A stretch of 64,000 bases of DNA from Pestalotiopsis fici W106-1. Its lineage: Eukaryota; Ascomycota; Sordariomycetes; Amphisphaeriales; Sporocadaceae. Under the pieces are notes generated by a model, which made no database searches, was not told the DNA's origin, and was given only the letters and a program-made list of their open reading frames with translations. Positions 1 through 11,658 of this stretch are shown here, piece by piece. Position 1 is the first letter of the stretch, and each line of letters starts with the position of its first letter. The position numbers were made by a program, and so were the translations under genes. Location of the stretch: contig NW_006917091.1 in the NCBI RefSeq assembly GCF_000516985.1, positions 2,084,333 through 2,148,332 of the forward strand, in the 5' to 3' direction.

Positions 1-448
1 CGGGGCAATTGGACGAGTCCATAGCCATGTCACTCGAAATCCTTGGATGTTCGTGGCATCAATATATCTTGATAACGGGGGTACCCTTGGGCGAGTTAAA
101 TGGATAGACAAGCCTGCTGTGGATTCATATAACACGCAATTTGGCTATCAATGGCTTTGCTGCATTAACATGTCTCGTGATGAGCATGTATCGAAGGGTA
201 TTATAGTCTAAACAAGGGCATGCACCACTATAGCAGTGGTGTTTGTCTGTACTTTTCATTTGTGAATTGTATATATCGTGCCTATTTTTTTATGTGTTAT
301 TTTTTTTTCTTGCTTTAGCCACCACATTATAAGGGGGAGTCCCCCCCTCGTCTACATTTCAAAGGTCTACATTTGCTTTTCCTCTTGAGCTTGGTTTCAA
401 AAGAAACGGAAAATCGTAACGTGATATGGTGCTCTGCCATGGGAGGCA
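1..448. other. Downstream region of the ABC transporter gene, no gene seen
   Basis: This is the left edge of the window, beyond the stop codon of the minus-strand ABC transporter. I see no convincing reading frame or RNA gene. It holds T-rich stretches (about 285-312) and presumably the 3' UTR of the transporter. Confidence 0.6.
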
Positions 449-3400
449 TCATTTACCTCTGCTCTTGAAGGGTTGCTTGATCAGATCGACCAACTTCCCC
501 AGCCCGCGAAAGATATAGCCCAGCCCAAAGCCCCATCCACGGATACGCACGGTATAAATGAAGAAGTAAACCAGCGCCCAGTTGGAAATACAAAAGGCCA
601 AGAAGATGCCAAAGTCCCTCCACTTTTGACTGGCCTCAATATTCAAGGTGCTGAGATACTGGTTGCCAACCGTGTAAGGACAATACATGCAATCGGTGCT
701 GGCATCGGGGTTAAGCAGATAACCACCGGCACTATTCGCAAAGGCGCCCGCGTAGCTTTGGCAGGTCTGACCTGGGGGCGCATCAAAGCGAGCAGCCTCG
801 CTATCGGCACACTGTACAGGAATCCCGTCGAGTGTTGCGGCCAACATTCCGCCAATCCAGTAAGTCGAAGGGTTGATCCAGTACATCCAGTAACGCCAAA
901 AGACTGGCAACGCCGAGTACTGGCGGACAACGCCGTTGAATAGGCCAAAAACAACGAAGAAGAATGGCAAGACCTGTGTTGATTGTATCAGCGGGGAGGG
1001 GACTCTCCTATTTTATAGAATGAAAAAAAAAAAAAAAAAAAAAAAAAGACGCGCTTTCAATCTCGCAGACTTGGGGAAGGGCGAGGGGACGTACATTGGA
1101 TATAACCGTAAAGCTCGGGGCAAAGGCACAGATCCACTGACCCCAGCTGTTCTGGAATAGGAAGAAGAGCATTGTCATGAGAAATGCGTATCCAGATACC
1201 GAGCTTTGTGTGGGAAGGCCCGTAGGCCAGTACCAAAGGACCCAATAGAGAAAGCCGGACACGATCGCCCCGGGAACCTCTGCCACTATATTGGCTGTAC
1301 AGAAAGCAACCCAACCGTAGATGCGAGAAGGATACTCCCGCGCTTGCCAAAGCGCCATGTTGCCATAGAACTTGGGCACCACGCCATTGACGACGGTGGC
1401 GGGGATGGTGATGATCAAAAAGGTCGTAAACATTCGGTTCTGCATATCCTGGACCGTGTTGCCGAGCTGCCAGAATGTGAATCCATTGAAAATTCCCATG
1501 ATGACAGAAGTGAAGAGCTGGCCGTAAATATACGAGGGGTCGCGCCAATACTGCCTGTACATCCGCTTGGTGAGCTCTGTGATCTGTATCCAGGTGGGAG
1601 CTGCGTACTCGCGCTCCTTTGTGGTTTGGCGTGGGTGCGACGCGCTGCTTCGTGTCCGCTTGAGGCCGTCAATTTCCTCAATGACGGCCTGTGCTTGTTC
1701 ACTGTTTCGCCACTCTTCGTTCCAGTCAATCTTGGTCCCGTCGGGCTTTCGATGAGGACGGGCTGCAGTCTCGAGTATGAACTCGGCCACATTCTTTCGG
1801 GGAGGACACACAGCGCCTCGATGAGCAAAATATTCAATAACATCCTTGCCATTTTCCCCAATAGGACCAAAGTAAAACGTATTGCCACCCGGGTTTAGCG
1901 CCAAGACCATGTCAAACTGCTGGATCAAGACCGAGCTTGGCTGATGAATGGTACAAACAATGGCCTGGCCAGCCTGGCTGAGTTTCTTGAGAAAGCGAAC
2001 AATCGAATAGGCCGACTGGGAGTCCAAGCCCGAGGTCGGCTCGTCCAAGAATAACAGTAGCGAGGGTTTTGCAGCGAGCTCAACACCAATGGTAAGGCGC
2101 TTACGCTGTTCGACGCCAAGTGACATGATGATGGCATCCTTCAAATCATTGAGCTCGAGGAGGTCCATTATGGTGTCGACATAGGCCAACTTCTCCGGTC
2201 GGGGGATCGAGGCATCCTGGCGTAGCAGGGCAGAAAAGTCAATGGCCTCTCGCACTGTCTGCGTTCCATCGTGGAGGTCGCCCTGCAAACAGAATCCCGT
2301 GTTGCGTTGAAATTCCGGGCCGAGCGGGCGCCCATCAACAAACATCTCGCCGGATACTACACCAACCCGCTGCCTCTGAGCAAGCGTATTCAGCAGCGTC
2401 GTCTTGCCGGCGCCCGAAGCACCAACCAGAGCAACCATGACGCCGGGTTTCGCATATCCGTTGACCTTGTTGAGCAGCTTGCGCTCGCCACCAAGATAGG
2501 GGACGGTATACTCGACATCTCTCCAGGTGAAGATGGACTCGCTTTTGCTTAGCTGCTCGAGCGCCTGTCTCTGTTCCCTCTCGGCGGCTGGCGAGTCTCC
2601 CAGCTTGCCAGTTGAAGAGCCATCGTTGTTTCTTCCGTCACTACCGCCCACCTTCTTTTCCTCATCGGGCTGCGTGAAATGTGCCTTGTCGGTGCCCTTC
2701 ATCGGGTTTGGTGCCTTTTTGAAAATAATGGCACCACCGCCACTAGAAGCAAAGCTGAATAGCTCAGTGGAAATCACTGTGAGGATGATGTACAGAACCG
2801 TAAAGGCAACCCCAACGCCAAAGTTGCGCCACAAATGGGCACGGGTATAGCCAAACGACGACGACAAGTAGTCATCGCCCGCCACGGACTGCGCGTTGAC
2901 ATCGGCACCGCTCACAGCACAGCCCTGATAGCCCGGTTGAACGCCTGCGCCCTGGGGGACGAGTTCACTTGCTGCGCACGGCATATTCCGACCAGAGAAC
3001 TCGTTTGACAAAACGCCCTCGAAACTGTACGAGACCGGATTGATCCAATACTGTGAGTTTCTCATGTCAGCATTGATTTTGTTGCGCGCCACGGGGTGCC
3101 GGGGAAAGGGTTGGAGAAGTCATGAAAAAGCTCCTACTTACTATCCAACCGAACCAGATATAGTTTAACAACAATTGCGTCTTTGGAATAACATAGCCGG
3201 TATATATGACGAGAAGGTTGAGCGCAATACCTGAAAACCGCACGGCAGTGTCAATTTCTGGAGATACACTGGCAAATAGCCGGTATAGCGCCGTTAAGCT
3301 GAATGTATTCACGTAGATGAACAACATGTAAATCCAAAATTTGCCGGCATTGACGTCCAGGCTGGTCATGAAGTACATAATGAGACCAAATATACACACT

Positions 3401-5466
3401 TGCACAGCAATCACGGGAAAGTCTGCTATCACGCGGCCGACGGCTACAGCAGATGGGCGGTAGAAGGCATAGTCCCTATGACGCGCTACTACAGTCCGGC
3501 CCGATACTGCCTTCATAAGTTCAGACAGTTGGAGCCAGCCAAGAAAGAGGATTGAGAAGAAGAGGGCACCACCGCGAGTGAAGGTGCCCTCTGTCGAAAG
3601 GGGCTGACCGTAGAAGATGGAGCCGACAATCAGCCCGTTGGAGATGATGATGAAGAGTTTTGTCCACAGAGTCGTAGTATCACCAAGCAGAAGCCAAAAC
3701 TCCCTCTCTGTACATGCCCATACCTGGCGTGCAAAGGATACCGTGTATGGGGACTTCTTGCGCACCGTCTTTGATTTGGCCTCTTGGACGGCGCCCTCGA
3801 AACGTCTAGCGTCGTCATAGTCTGTATGGCGCAAGTGTTTCTCATACTCGTCAACGTCGCTGAGAAGCCGCTGGTAGTGCTCAGAGCTGCGGAACGCCTT
3901 TTCCAGCTCCTCGGGCGTTCTTGGGGCCTTGTCCTCAAAGCCCGGTCTGAAGCGACGCTCCACGGGGTCGGTCACAGCGGTCAGGAAGTCTGCCGTTGTC
4001 TGTCTGTCTGGGCACTCGAATCCGAGGTCGATAAAGTACTGCTTAGCATCCTTTGCGGGACCCGAAAAGATCTCGCGGCCTTGATCAATGACCAGCACCT
4101 TATCCATGAGTTGATATATACCCTCGCCAGCCTGATAGAGGGTGACGAGAGTCGTACGATTGCTAATGTCTGTCATGATCCGGAGAGAGCGGGCATAGTC
4201 CAGCGCAGTCGAGGCATCGAGGCCGCGGGTCGAGTTGTCCCAAGTCATGACGGTTGATTTTGAGGCCAAGGTCTCGGCAATGGAGACACGCTTGCGCTCA
4301 CCGCCGCTGACGCCCCTTGTATACTCGTCGCCCACTTGCGTATGTTTGGTGTGGCTGATGCCAAACATCCTCATCAGCGCATCGGCAAGGATGGGTATGT
4401 CGTCCCTGGCGTGCTTCCGCGTCTTGTTCTTGAGGGCAAAAGTCAATGTCTGCCAGACACTGAGCGGCGCAAAGTGGATATCGTCTTCGCCATTATAATT
4501 GACCTCGCCTCGATACATGCTCTTTTGCTTCTCCTTGGGAATACCACCGTAGGATACGCTGCCTCCCACCGCGGCGAAGGACTCGGTATTGTTGCTGACA
4601 GCCTTCAGGAAAGTGCTGCAACCGGCGCCCTGAATCTCTAGTTAGCTCAATATCTTCACGGGTGACCATGATGAATTGGGAGAGCCACAAGCACGCACCG
4701 GTCTCCCTAGAACCAGCATCATTTCTCCGTCGCGCACACAGCCGGTGAAATCGTGAATGATGGTCCGGGTTTCAAAGTGGCCGAATCTAATGAAAGGTAT
4801 CCAGCGGCAAAGAAGGCGATAGAGGTCGGGACCAAAGGTGCCAAGCACGGCGTCTGGAACTGTCCGGACCCGGGATATGGTGCTCCCGGTGCCCTCGACC
4901 ATAAGGTTCCTGTAAATAACACCCACTCGCTTCTCAGAGCCAGCCTCGGTGCGCTTTTCAAAGTGGCCTTGGCGCATAAAGTCCGCCAACTCAAACGTGT
5001 CGCCGCCAGATGCGGCATCCGTCGAGTCGGCGGCGTCTTCAACGTCTGTGTCAGTTGTATGAACTCTTGCACCAGCAGCAGATGAGATGTTGGACCTTGT
5101 CGGCTCCAGAGTATTTTTACCACGGCTCTTGCGCCGTGCAATGCTGTCGGCCTTGCTGGCTTGGGAGTCCCTCGTCCGGGTCCTGTGCAGCTGCATCAGG
5201 TTGTTTCTGAGGGCCTCGTACTCCTGTATGGCGTTGTGTTCATTGACACCGCCAACATCCCGCTCTCCCCAGGTGCCATCATTGCCCAGCGCCGACGAGG
5301 AGCCCGAGGTGCTAGGCCGGCTTTGGCTGCCATCACCCCCAGTAGTCGCCGGCGCGTGAAAGCCGGGAACGGAACGGGTAGAGCCTCGATGCCATTGGTT
5401 GGTGTCGGTATGCATCCCAGAATCCGTGCGTCGCAGCGCATCGGAATCAACAGTTGACCCCAACAT
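449..5466 (-). CDS. Full-size PDR-type ABC transporter (ABC-G), four exons
   Basis: ATP-driven plasma-membrane efflux pump of the pleiotropic drug resistance (PDR/CDR) family. I infer exons 5466-4699, 4629-3142, 3050-1095 and 973-449. All three introns are GT-AG and phase 0, giving 1578 residues, near the family's usual 1500. The order is (NBD-TMD)x2. NBD1 has the degenerate PDR Walker A GRPGAGCS across the first splice junction (Cys replaces Lys), signature VSGGERKRVS and Walker B region WDNSTRGLD. NBD2 has canonical Walker A GASGAGKTT (about residues 962-970), the degenerate signature VEQRKRLTIG and LFLDEPTSGLD. The asymmetric ATPase sites are normal for fungal PDR pumps. The long N-terminus (about 160 residues) is rich in Ser/Thr/Asp. 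The last intron (974-1094) contains a run of 25 T on the coding strand. The substrate cannot be read from sequence. Confidence 0.95.
1023..1047. repeat. Homopolymer A25 inside the last intron of the ABC transporter
   Basis: There are 25 consecutive A on the plus strand, so 25 T on the coding strand, between the donor at 1094 and the acceptor at 974. It is likely length-polymorphic. It could act as a long pyrimidine tract for the downstream acceptor, which is inference. Confidence 0.9.
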
Positions 5467-7411
5467 AATGGTGGGATACGGCTTGACTCAAGGTGCTGTA
5501 ATGGACAGACCAGATCTGAGAGACAGTCAGAGGGCCCTTCTCCCCTTCTATCTGCCTCTGATCTGTCTGGGGCTCTGGGATATACCGAGCGAGTGAGCTC
5601 CGAGAAGGGCAACCCCTGAGGATAGGGATAGAGAGAAAGGAGGTCATTCAATGACGTGGGAATAAGAAACGGCGGGAGCGGGAGCAACGGGAAGAAGAAG
5701 GGGAGCAGGAGGAGAAGGAGAAAACGAAGAAGAAGAAAAGAAAAGAAAATCAACTATCAACGATGCACAACTGCTACCAGTAGAGATGAGCAATACCTCC
5801 TACCTTCCTTCCTGCCCCAAGTAGCGACGCACCCACCCACCTACCCACCACATGCAAACCACCGTGCCTGCCTACCTACTTTCCCTACATGATCTAGATA
5901 CATTACTTATTAGTGCTGATCCAAGCAGATAAGATGCTCTTGGTTTTGCTGACAATTGTGTAGCAGATGCAGTGGAGCACGAGTTTAATCTCGAGGGCCC
6001 TTTTTTTTTTTGGGTCAATTTTTTGCCATCTACTTACTACCCACTGGTATGGAATGCAAATTCCGCGGCATCAAAAGGCATTACTTGTGGACTTTGTCGA
6101 GGGGAGTGATTTGCTTTGCTAAGGACCAATCCAGCTTAGCTACCGCAGGTGCAAATTGTACATTGGTGAACATGCAAAGGCGGGTTCGATATCGAATTAC
6201 CCAGCTGTTATCGTCATCGGCGGCGTCACAGCTGTGCCCGCAACAGGTATGCCGCCCACTCATTGCCACTGGGCCCTAGTGCCTAGGTTAGTAGATATTG
6301 AGTTTCGACCAGACATCGGAAGGCCAAAAAAAAGAAAGAAAAAGACCCCCAGGCAGTGGGATGGATCCGTAGTAGCAGTCGGTAATGAGTAGATTCCCAC
6401 TCATCTTCATGCGCTGCCGACCTCGGGGAGTGTACTATCGTCGAAGCCTGTCTCAACTACATCTCCCAAGCGAGGGACCGTGGACTTGAATGACGACATG
6501 ACATGTGTGTCCCCGGCGGACTTACAGTGCTCTACAACTCCGGGATTGACAAAGAAAGGTAGACCGCTATCAACAAAGCTTGAGAAGACCAAACCAAGCT
6601 TGCCAAAAAATATCGCCGAAAAGGAACGATGCCACCGAACTGGGGACTGGTGATGGACTTACCGGAGGTTAGACGGAGACAATCAGTGTTTGTTGATTTC
6701 TAATGCGCCCAACCTAAACGCTCGCTTAGCGTTACCAACGGGCCGTTTTGGGTTATGCCAGAAACTCCACAGAAATGTTAGAGTGAGCAACCAGTCGATC
6801 ACCGTCATACACTACTTCTACTTTTGTCACGATTGACTCTCTTCGTTTTAACGCTGCCCGGCTGTTGGGAGCCGGTGTTTTTCTGCGTCTTGACTAACTC
6901 AAACCGCTACTCCTTCTCCATTGCGAGTCAGGTACAGGTTAAAGAAAATATGACGTCGTGACTGGCACGTTTGACGAGTGTCCAAGTATGATTTTTTCCA
7001 CTCAAGAACGTGTCTCGTGTGGTGATTATTAATTAGTACCTATATAGATACTAGGTATATAGTTTTATGAGTGAAGAATAATTTTCTGTTTGATTTACGC
7101 CGCTCGCCTAGGTGCAATGAATACATATTGGTGCTATTACTAATATTACTAATAGACATATTTACCAAGGAGCGAAAGGAAGACAGAAGAAACAGAAAGG
7201 GGGGATTATAATAAAATTCACGAAAAGAAAAAAAGACCACTGGCTGCCACAAAAGAAGACCCCTCGACTGCCCAGTCCTTTCGATTGCCCGATTTTATTC
7301 CACACCTTGACATACCGCGCTCATATGCCAGACTCATTAGTCACCAGTTATGCTATAATGACAATCCTCCTTTACCTGTACTCGCCGGTGACCTGCACAT
7401 GTAGCATGGCA
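5467..7411. other. Intergenic region between kinesin and ABC transporter, with polypurine tract
   Basis: About 1.9 kb carrying the 5' region of the minus-strand ABC gene (right of 5466) and the 3' region of the kinesin gene. Positions 5684-5750 are almost pure purine on the plus strand, so a CT-rich tract on the coding strand of the transporter, a common feature of filamentous-fungal promoters. Positions 5828-5850 are a CCCA/CCTA-rich repeat. Short open frames here match nothing I recognise, and I call no gene. Confidence 0.5.
5684..5750 (-). promoter_or_regulatory. CT-rich promoter tract upstream of the ABC transporter
   Basis: This is an uninterrupted polypyrimidine stretch on the coding strand, about 220-285 bp upstream of the proposed ATG at 5466. 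CT-rich tracts in this position are typical of core promoters in filamentous ascomycetes. No drug-response element could be assigned. Confidence 0.4.
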
Positions 7412-9292
7412 TCATTTCCTGGACGGGGCTGACCGTGAAGACTGAGAGGAGCTACTGCCCTGGGACCGAAGCGTGGATTTGGCCGGCGACCTGCGCAGGG
7501 CGTGCGTAGAAGACGCATCCTTTGCGGGAGTATGTGTTGCAGTCCTCGCCTTACTCGTCGTACTGGCCGATGAGGCACTGTCCTTGGAAGCTTTGTTTGG
7601 CGCAGAGCGAGTAACGGTGCTCGCAGATGGAGTCTTGGCCGAGGCGGTGGCGGCGGCGGCGGCGGCGGCGGCGCGCTGCTTCTGTGTCCGCTTAACTTCT
7701 ACCAATCGTGCTTTCGAAGCTTCCGAAGCCCTCTGCAAGGTCTGCAAGGTCACAGGCATGTCTCTTTTCAGAGGGCTGACGTTGACCAACATGAGTACCT
7801 TGCAGTCACTCGTAAAGCACGGGTTCAGAAACCTGGTGAGTATTGTGCTAGGCGTCGGTTGTTTTCCTTCGCCTAGCGAAGCTATGGCCATGGTCAATGA
7901 CAATAGACTCTGGTTGATAGCAATACCCTCTTGTAGTTGACTCCCCTCGGTGCCTGCTTGCCCAACCCTCTCCGACCCTGCGAGATCCACGAGGTTGAGC
8001 ACGCCCTCCGAGATTGTCCCCACATGTCTGCCTCGGAGTAGTGTCCTCTTGACGTAGCAGCTGAGGATAAGGTGAGATCGTGATGACTGCTCATTAAGCT
8101 TGGTCGAACTCACGACTCTTTTGTCTCTAATTTGCTTCAGCACTCCGTGGTCTCCCAGGACTCCTTTGAGCTTTGTAACGAGGAACTTGGTCGCCAAGCC
8201 CGGGTCGTTCCCTGGGACCTTGTAGATACGGCCCTCGTCATCAACCGACTCAAGATCAAACATGGTTTCTTTGTAGATCTCAACAGCGGAGAAATAAAAC
8301 TCATACTTGCACTTGTCTGCCTGTTCTTCAGCGCTGCGAAATAACATTGCAAGAGCCTGTGGCATTATACCGTCCTGAGAGTCTACGTTATCGAGGTCCT
8401 CTTGATGGCTCATTGTAAAAGTCTTGCCACTTCCGCTCTGGCCGTAGCAGAAGATTGTCGCCTTGCCTCCCTGGAGCGCACATTGTACCAGATCATTGAT
8501 CTCTCCAAAAACAGCATCGTTGCCGTCACCGGGTCCAAAGATTCGTTCAAAGTTGTACTCCTTGGTCTCAGTCGTCGCTTCGCCAGTCACACGCGTCCGC
8601 TGAATGGGAAGCAGCAATTTTGCCCAGTAGTTGGTCAGACTGCCTCGCTCAGGAGGGCCAAAGTCGGCCACCTCCATTTTGGCCTCGTGCGGCAAAGACG
8701 GGCGAATCCGGCACATGACGCGAATGCCCCCCTTGAGTTCCTGAATGTGGTCAAACAGACGACGACAGCGTTCTTGCTCCTCCTCGAACTGTTGAAGCAG
8801 TTTTTGCTCGTTGAGCATGCTAATCTTGTTGTTTACACGTAGCTCATGGTAGTCTCTATGGTGTGAGGCCAACATATCGTCCTTTTCCTTGGTCAACTCT
8901 CTGGAACGGGCCTTCTCTGTTTCCAGCATGGTCTCCAGATGCTTGATCCTATCCTGTGCTGTTGAGTAGAGCTTCACCAGTTCTTGCGTATCGGAGGATG
9001 ACGGCTCCTGGCTGGCAATATCAACCGGACCCTCGACCTGGGATACCCCCTGGGATATGCCCGTATGCTGCATGAGGTTGACCAGAGTCTGTATCTCTGC
9101 ATTTATCTCCTTGGCTATGGTTCTGCCGTGCAGGCCAATGGCATCATGAAGGCAACGCGGCAGTTGTTCTGTAGACTGGGTTGTGGATTTGTTGAACCGC
9201 GCGTGAGATTCCGAGCTCTTGGATAGTGGTGGCGTACTCCTCTGCGTACTGCTTCCCCGTCTTCGAGGTTGCTGTGGGTGAGGAGTACTCAT
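7412..9292 (-). CDS. Kinesin-14-like motor protein, single exon
   Basis: Microtubule motor of 626 residues in one uninterrupted frame. A basic, Ser/Thr-rich head (1-45) is followed by a short predicted coiled coil (about 104-187). The neck ELKGGIRVMCRIRP (about 185-198) has the pattern that precedes the motor in minus-end-directed kinesin-14 proteins. Motor motifs are the P-loop GQSGSGKT (284-291), switch I NEQSSRSH (400-407), switch II LVDLAGSER (434-442) and INQSLLSL. The tail after residue 540 is an Ala run plus a Ser/Thr/Lys-rich basic segment. Compared with Kar3/KlpA-type proteins (usually 700-900 residues) the stalk is short, so it may be a divergent paralogue rather than the main kinesin-14. 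Start 9292 was chosen because the frame runs cleanly from there into the coiled coil. Confidence 0.9.
   Translation of the reverse strand: MSTPHPQQPRRRGSSTQRSTPPLSKSSESHARFNKSTTQSTEQLPRCLHDAIGLHGRTIAKEINAEIQTLVNLMQHTGISQGVSQVEGPVDIASQEPSSSDTQELVKLYSTAQDRIKHLETMLETEKARSRELTKEKDDMLASHHRDYHELRVNNKISMLNEQKLLQQFEEEQERCRRLFDHIQELKGGIRVMCRIRPSLPHEAKMEVADFGPPERGSLTNYWAKLLLPIQRTRVTGEATTETKEYNFERIFGPGDGNDAVFGEINDLVQCALQGGKATIFCYGQSGSGKTFTMSHQEDLDNVDSQDGIMPQALAMLFRSAEEQADKCKYEFYFSAVEIYKETMFDLESVDDEGRIYKVPGNDPGLATKFLVTKLKGVLGDHGVLKQIRDKRVVSSTKLNEQSSRSHLILSCYVKRTLLRGRHVGTISEGVLNLVDLAGSERVGQAGTEGSQLQEGIAINQSLLSLTMAIASLGEGKQPTPSTILTRFLNPCFTSDCKVLMLVNVSPLKRDMPVTLQTLQRASEASKARLVEVKRTQKQRAAAAAAAATASAKTPSASTVTRSAPNKASKDSASSASTTSKARTATHTPAKDASSTHALRRSPAKSTLRSQGSSSSQSSRSAPSRK
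7644..7673. repeat. GGC trinucleotide repeat coding poly-Ala in the kinesin tail
   Basis: Nearly perfect (GGC)n on the plus strand. It encodes the run of Ala at about residues 541-548 of the minus-strand kinesin, just after the motor domain. It is probably length-variable between isolates. Confidence 0.8.
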
Positions 9293-10239
9293 ATTGGCTG
9301 GCTCTGACTGATTTTTGGTCGTCGCGATATCGTCTCCGCCCGTCTCCCTGGCGACGAAGGGAGAACCTTGCGATTTTCAATATTATGAAACTACCAAGGA
9401 CTAACTGACTGCACGGCAGTCGTCTGTCGTCTCTAGTGACTATGATTGCAGTCTTTGGCTGGGCTGCGGACATGATTAGCTGCCCTGCTACTGCTGCATT
9501 TAACTTGTATTAGATGTCTTTGTCTATTATAAAATTTCTGTGCCTCAAAGAAAACCCCGCTCTTCAAGGTTAAAGAATCGACGTCGAGCACAAGGTGCCA
9601 CTGACAACGAAGATGTGATGCCGAACAATGCTTTGACGTATGTAATCGATGGTCGTGCTGTCAGGCAAGCATCGCACCTCCATTATGCCATCCAGGCACT
9701 AAATACCTAGAGGAAAAATGGACATGCTCGATGTGACAAGCCAGAGTGTCGAAATAATCATCAATATGCAAGTAAGTCGTGATTCCCAACCGCAGTCACG
9801 CAAAGACTATACTGCAGTATAACCGGCCATTTCATTTGGCATACGCCTACAAATCTGGGAGATGACCACGGATACCGGCCTTTGGTACACTTCCGTCCCT
9901 TTCCATGCATTGCAACAGTCTGCGCCGAGTTGTATGTTTTCAAATGGTCCATTATTCGTCGCTGAACGCTTACCGCACTGAAGCCCCTGTCATTGTGCAT
10001 CTGCTTGATTTTGTGTTCTCAGTGATGCCGAAATTCTATATCAATGGTGACAATATATACGTGGCGGACGGTAGAAACCACCAGTTATAACTTTATGGTC
10101 ATGTGACCTCTAGCTCATCTTGTGCGACCATAACAATCGGACCGTGAAGGCTATCTTGCACCGGTCGACCTTATTACCATGATGCTATATTGATGCCCTC
10201 TACACCACCGTGGTCATTGCAATTAGACGGTACCGAGAT
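9293..10239. promoter_or_regulatory. Shared divergent promoter region of kinesin and FAD monooxygenase
   Basis: About 950 bp separates two genes transcribed away from each other. No ORF here shows a recognisable domain. A minus-strand frame running upstream to 9473 overlaps the kinesin start in another frame and is not an extension of it. Individual sites could not be assigned. Confidence 0.45.
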
Positions 10240-11658
10240 ATGGACGGCGATGACCGCTTGACAATCGCCATTATCGGTGCTGGCATGGCTGGCCTAGGAG
10301 CAGCGTTGGCCCTCGCGAGGATTGGACACACGGTTACTGTCTTTGAAGCCGACAGCGGGCTGAATGAGACGGGAGGAGGGTTGCAGTTGTCACCCAACTG
10401 CACGCGAATCCTTGATGACTATGGCCTAACGGAGGAGCTGTCACCAAACGCAATGCATCTTGATGCGATCAAATTTCGCCGATACTCAAGTGGCGAGATC
10501 ATCGGACAGACGAATCTGCGGCCACATATGATGGAAAGGTATGGCTTTCCCTACTGGCTTGTGCGCCGCGCCGACCTGCAGCAGGCCCTCTTCCACGGTG
10601 CGAAGAATGCCGGCGTGCACGTCTGTTTCGGCCAGACTATATCGGCCATCGAAGACGAGGACGAGGACGACAAGCGAGCCCGGCCAAGAGTGCGGTTTGG
10701 AAAGGCCGACCACGAGATCTTCGAGGCAGATATCGTCATTGGAGCCGATGGCGTCAGGAGCCGGTGCCGAAAATCAATGTTTCCGGACTCTGTCCTTGAC
10801 CCCGTTCCAACAAACTCGGTCAGCCGATTTCCCTTGCCCGCTCATCTGCCACCCAGGGTGATTACTAACCACTCGAGGTGCCATAGTGTGCCTACCGAGC
10901 AGTCTTGTCGGCCGAGGCAGTAAGCAGGAATCCCGTGACAAGGCACTTGCTCGAGGTCCGTCCTTATCTATTACCGAACCCACATCTGCTTATTGGCAAG
11001 TGACCATCGCAATCATGACCAAAGTCTAATTCCTTGGACATAGTCAGTAGACTCAAATGCCTGGCTGGGACCGTACCGACAGCTCCTGGGGTATCCAATT
11101 CGAGGCGGGCAGGATTTCAACATGGTGGGGGTCCATCTTGGGCGGGTTGCTGAGCCCAACAAGTCTTCCGAGATGGTGGAAGACCTCGACGGGATGCGAA
11201 GTGAATTTAACGATTTTGATCCCGTGGTTAGGCAACTGCTTGGCATGGTCGAATCGGCGCAGCGATGGCAATTGCAAAACTTACCGCCGCTGGATAAATG
11301 GACGACCCAGTCGGCCCGGTGCCTTCTGATAGGGGACGCGGCACACGCAATGGTGCCGTTCCTCGCACAGGGGGCCTCGAGTGCGATTGAAGACGGGGCA
11401 TCACTGGCCGTCCACCTTGCTGCGTGCGTCTCAAGGGACGACATCCCAGGGGCAATCAGAGCCTTTGAACAACATCGTCAGAAGCGAATCGCCGGTATCC
11501 GGGAAGGGGCCTTATATAATGAGAAGATACTGCATTTGCCCGACGGCCAGGAACAAGCAATGAGGGACAAGACCATGCAGGTATTGCCAGGCGTAGCATG
11601 TTCGAACCTGTGGTCTCATGAAGGGTTCTCACAATGGCTGTTTAATTATAAAGTTTAA
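10240..11658 (+). CDS. FAD-dependent monooxygenase (salicylate hydroxylase-like), last codons at the AT-block edge
   Basis: Group A flavin monooxygenase, which uses NAD(P)H and O2 to hydroxylate a small, usually aromatic, substrate. I infer exons 10240-10818, 10887-10995 and 11048-11658, giving 432 residues. Motifs are the Rossmann GAGMAGLGAALALARIG at the N-terminus followed by FEAD, the DG motif VIGADGVRSR, and the GD motif LIGDAAHAMVPFLAQGA. Intron 1 (10819-10886) is GT-AG with a perfect TACTAAC branch site. Intron 2 fits only as a GC-AG intron (GCAAGT donor at 10996; acceptor before 11048, or alternatively before 11051); the obvious GT donor breaks the frame. A second in-frame ATG lies at 10210. 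The C-terminus ends at WLFNYKV, where the sequence turns AT-rich, so it may be shortened compared with relatives. The substrate is unknown. Confidence 0.85.

Noticed and set aside
473..943. Plus-strand frame of 156 codons opposite the ABC transporter
   Set aside because: It is a shadow of the transporter's last exon, which carries clear membrane-domain sequence on the minus strand.
3067..3141. Two separate ABC genes because the frame breaks near 3,100
   Set aside because: A GT-AG intron 3051-3141 in phase 0 joins FGWI to YWINPVSYSF, the expected continuous PDR sequence.
6181..6202. GGGTTCGATATCGAATTACC as the T-arm of a tRNA
   Set aside because: No acceptor, D or anticodon arms could be fitted at the right spacing on either strand.
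9144..9473. Minus-strand frame upstream of the kinesin start as an N-terminal extension
   Set aside because: It is in a different frame from the kinesin, has no domain, and the kinesin frame already starts with an ATG before its coiled coil.
10775..10923. Monooxygenase as a pseudogene because its frame stops at 10923
   Set aside because: A consensus intron with a TACTAAC branch site removes the stop and restores the conserved protein.
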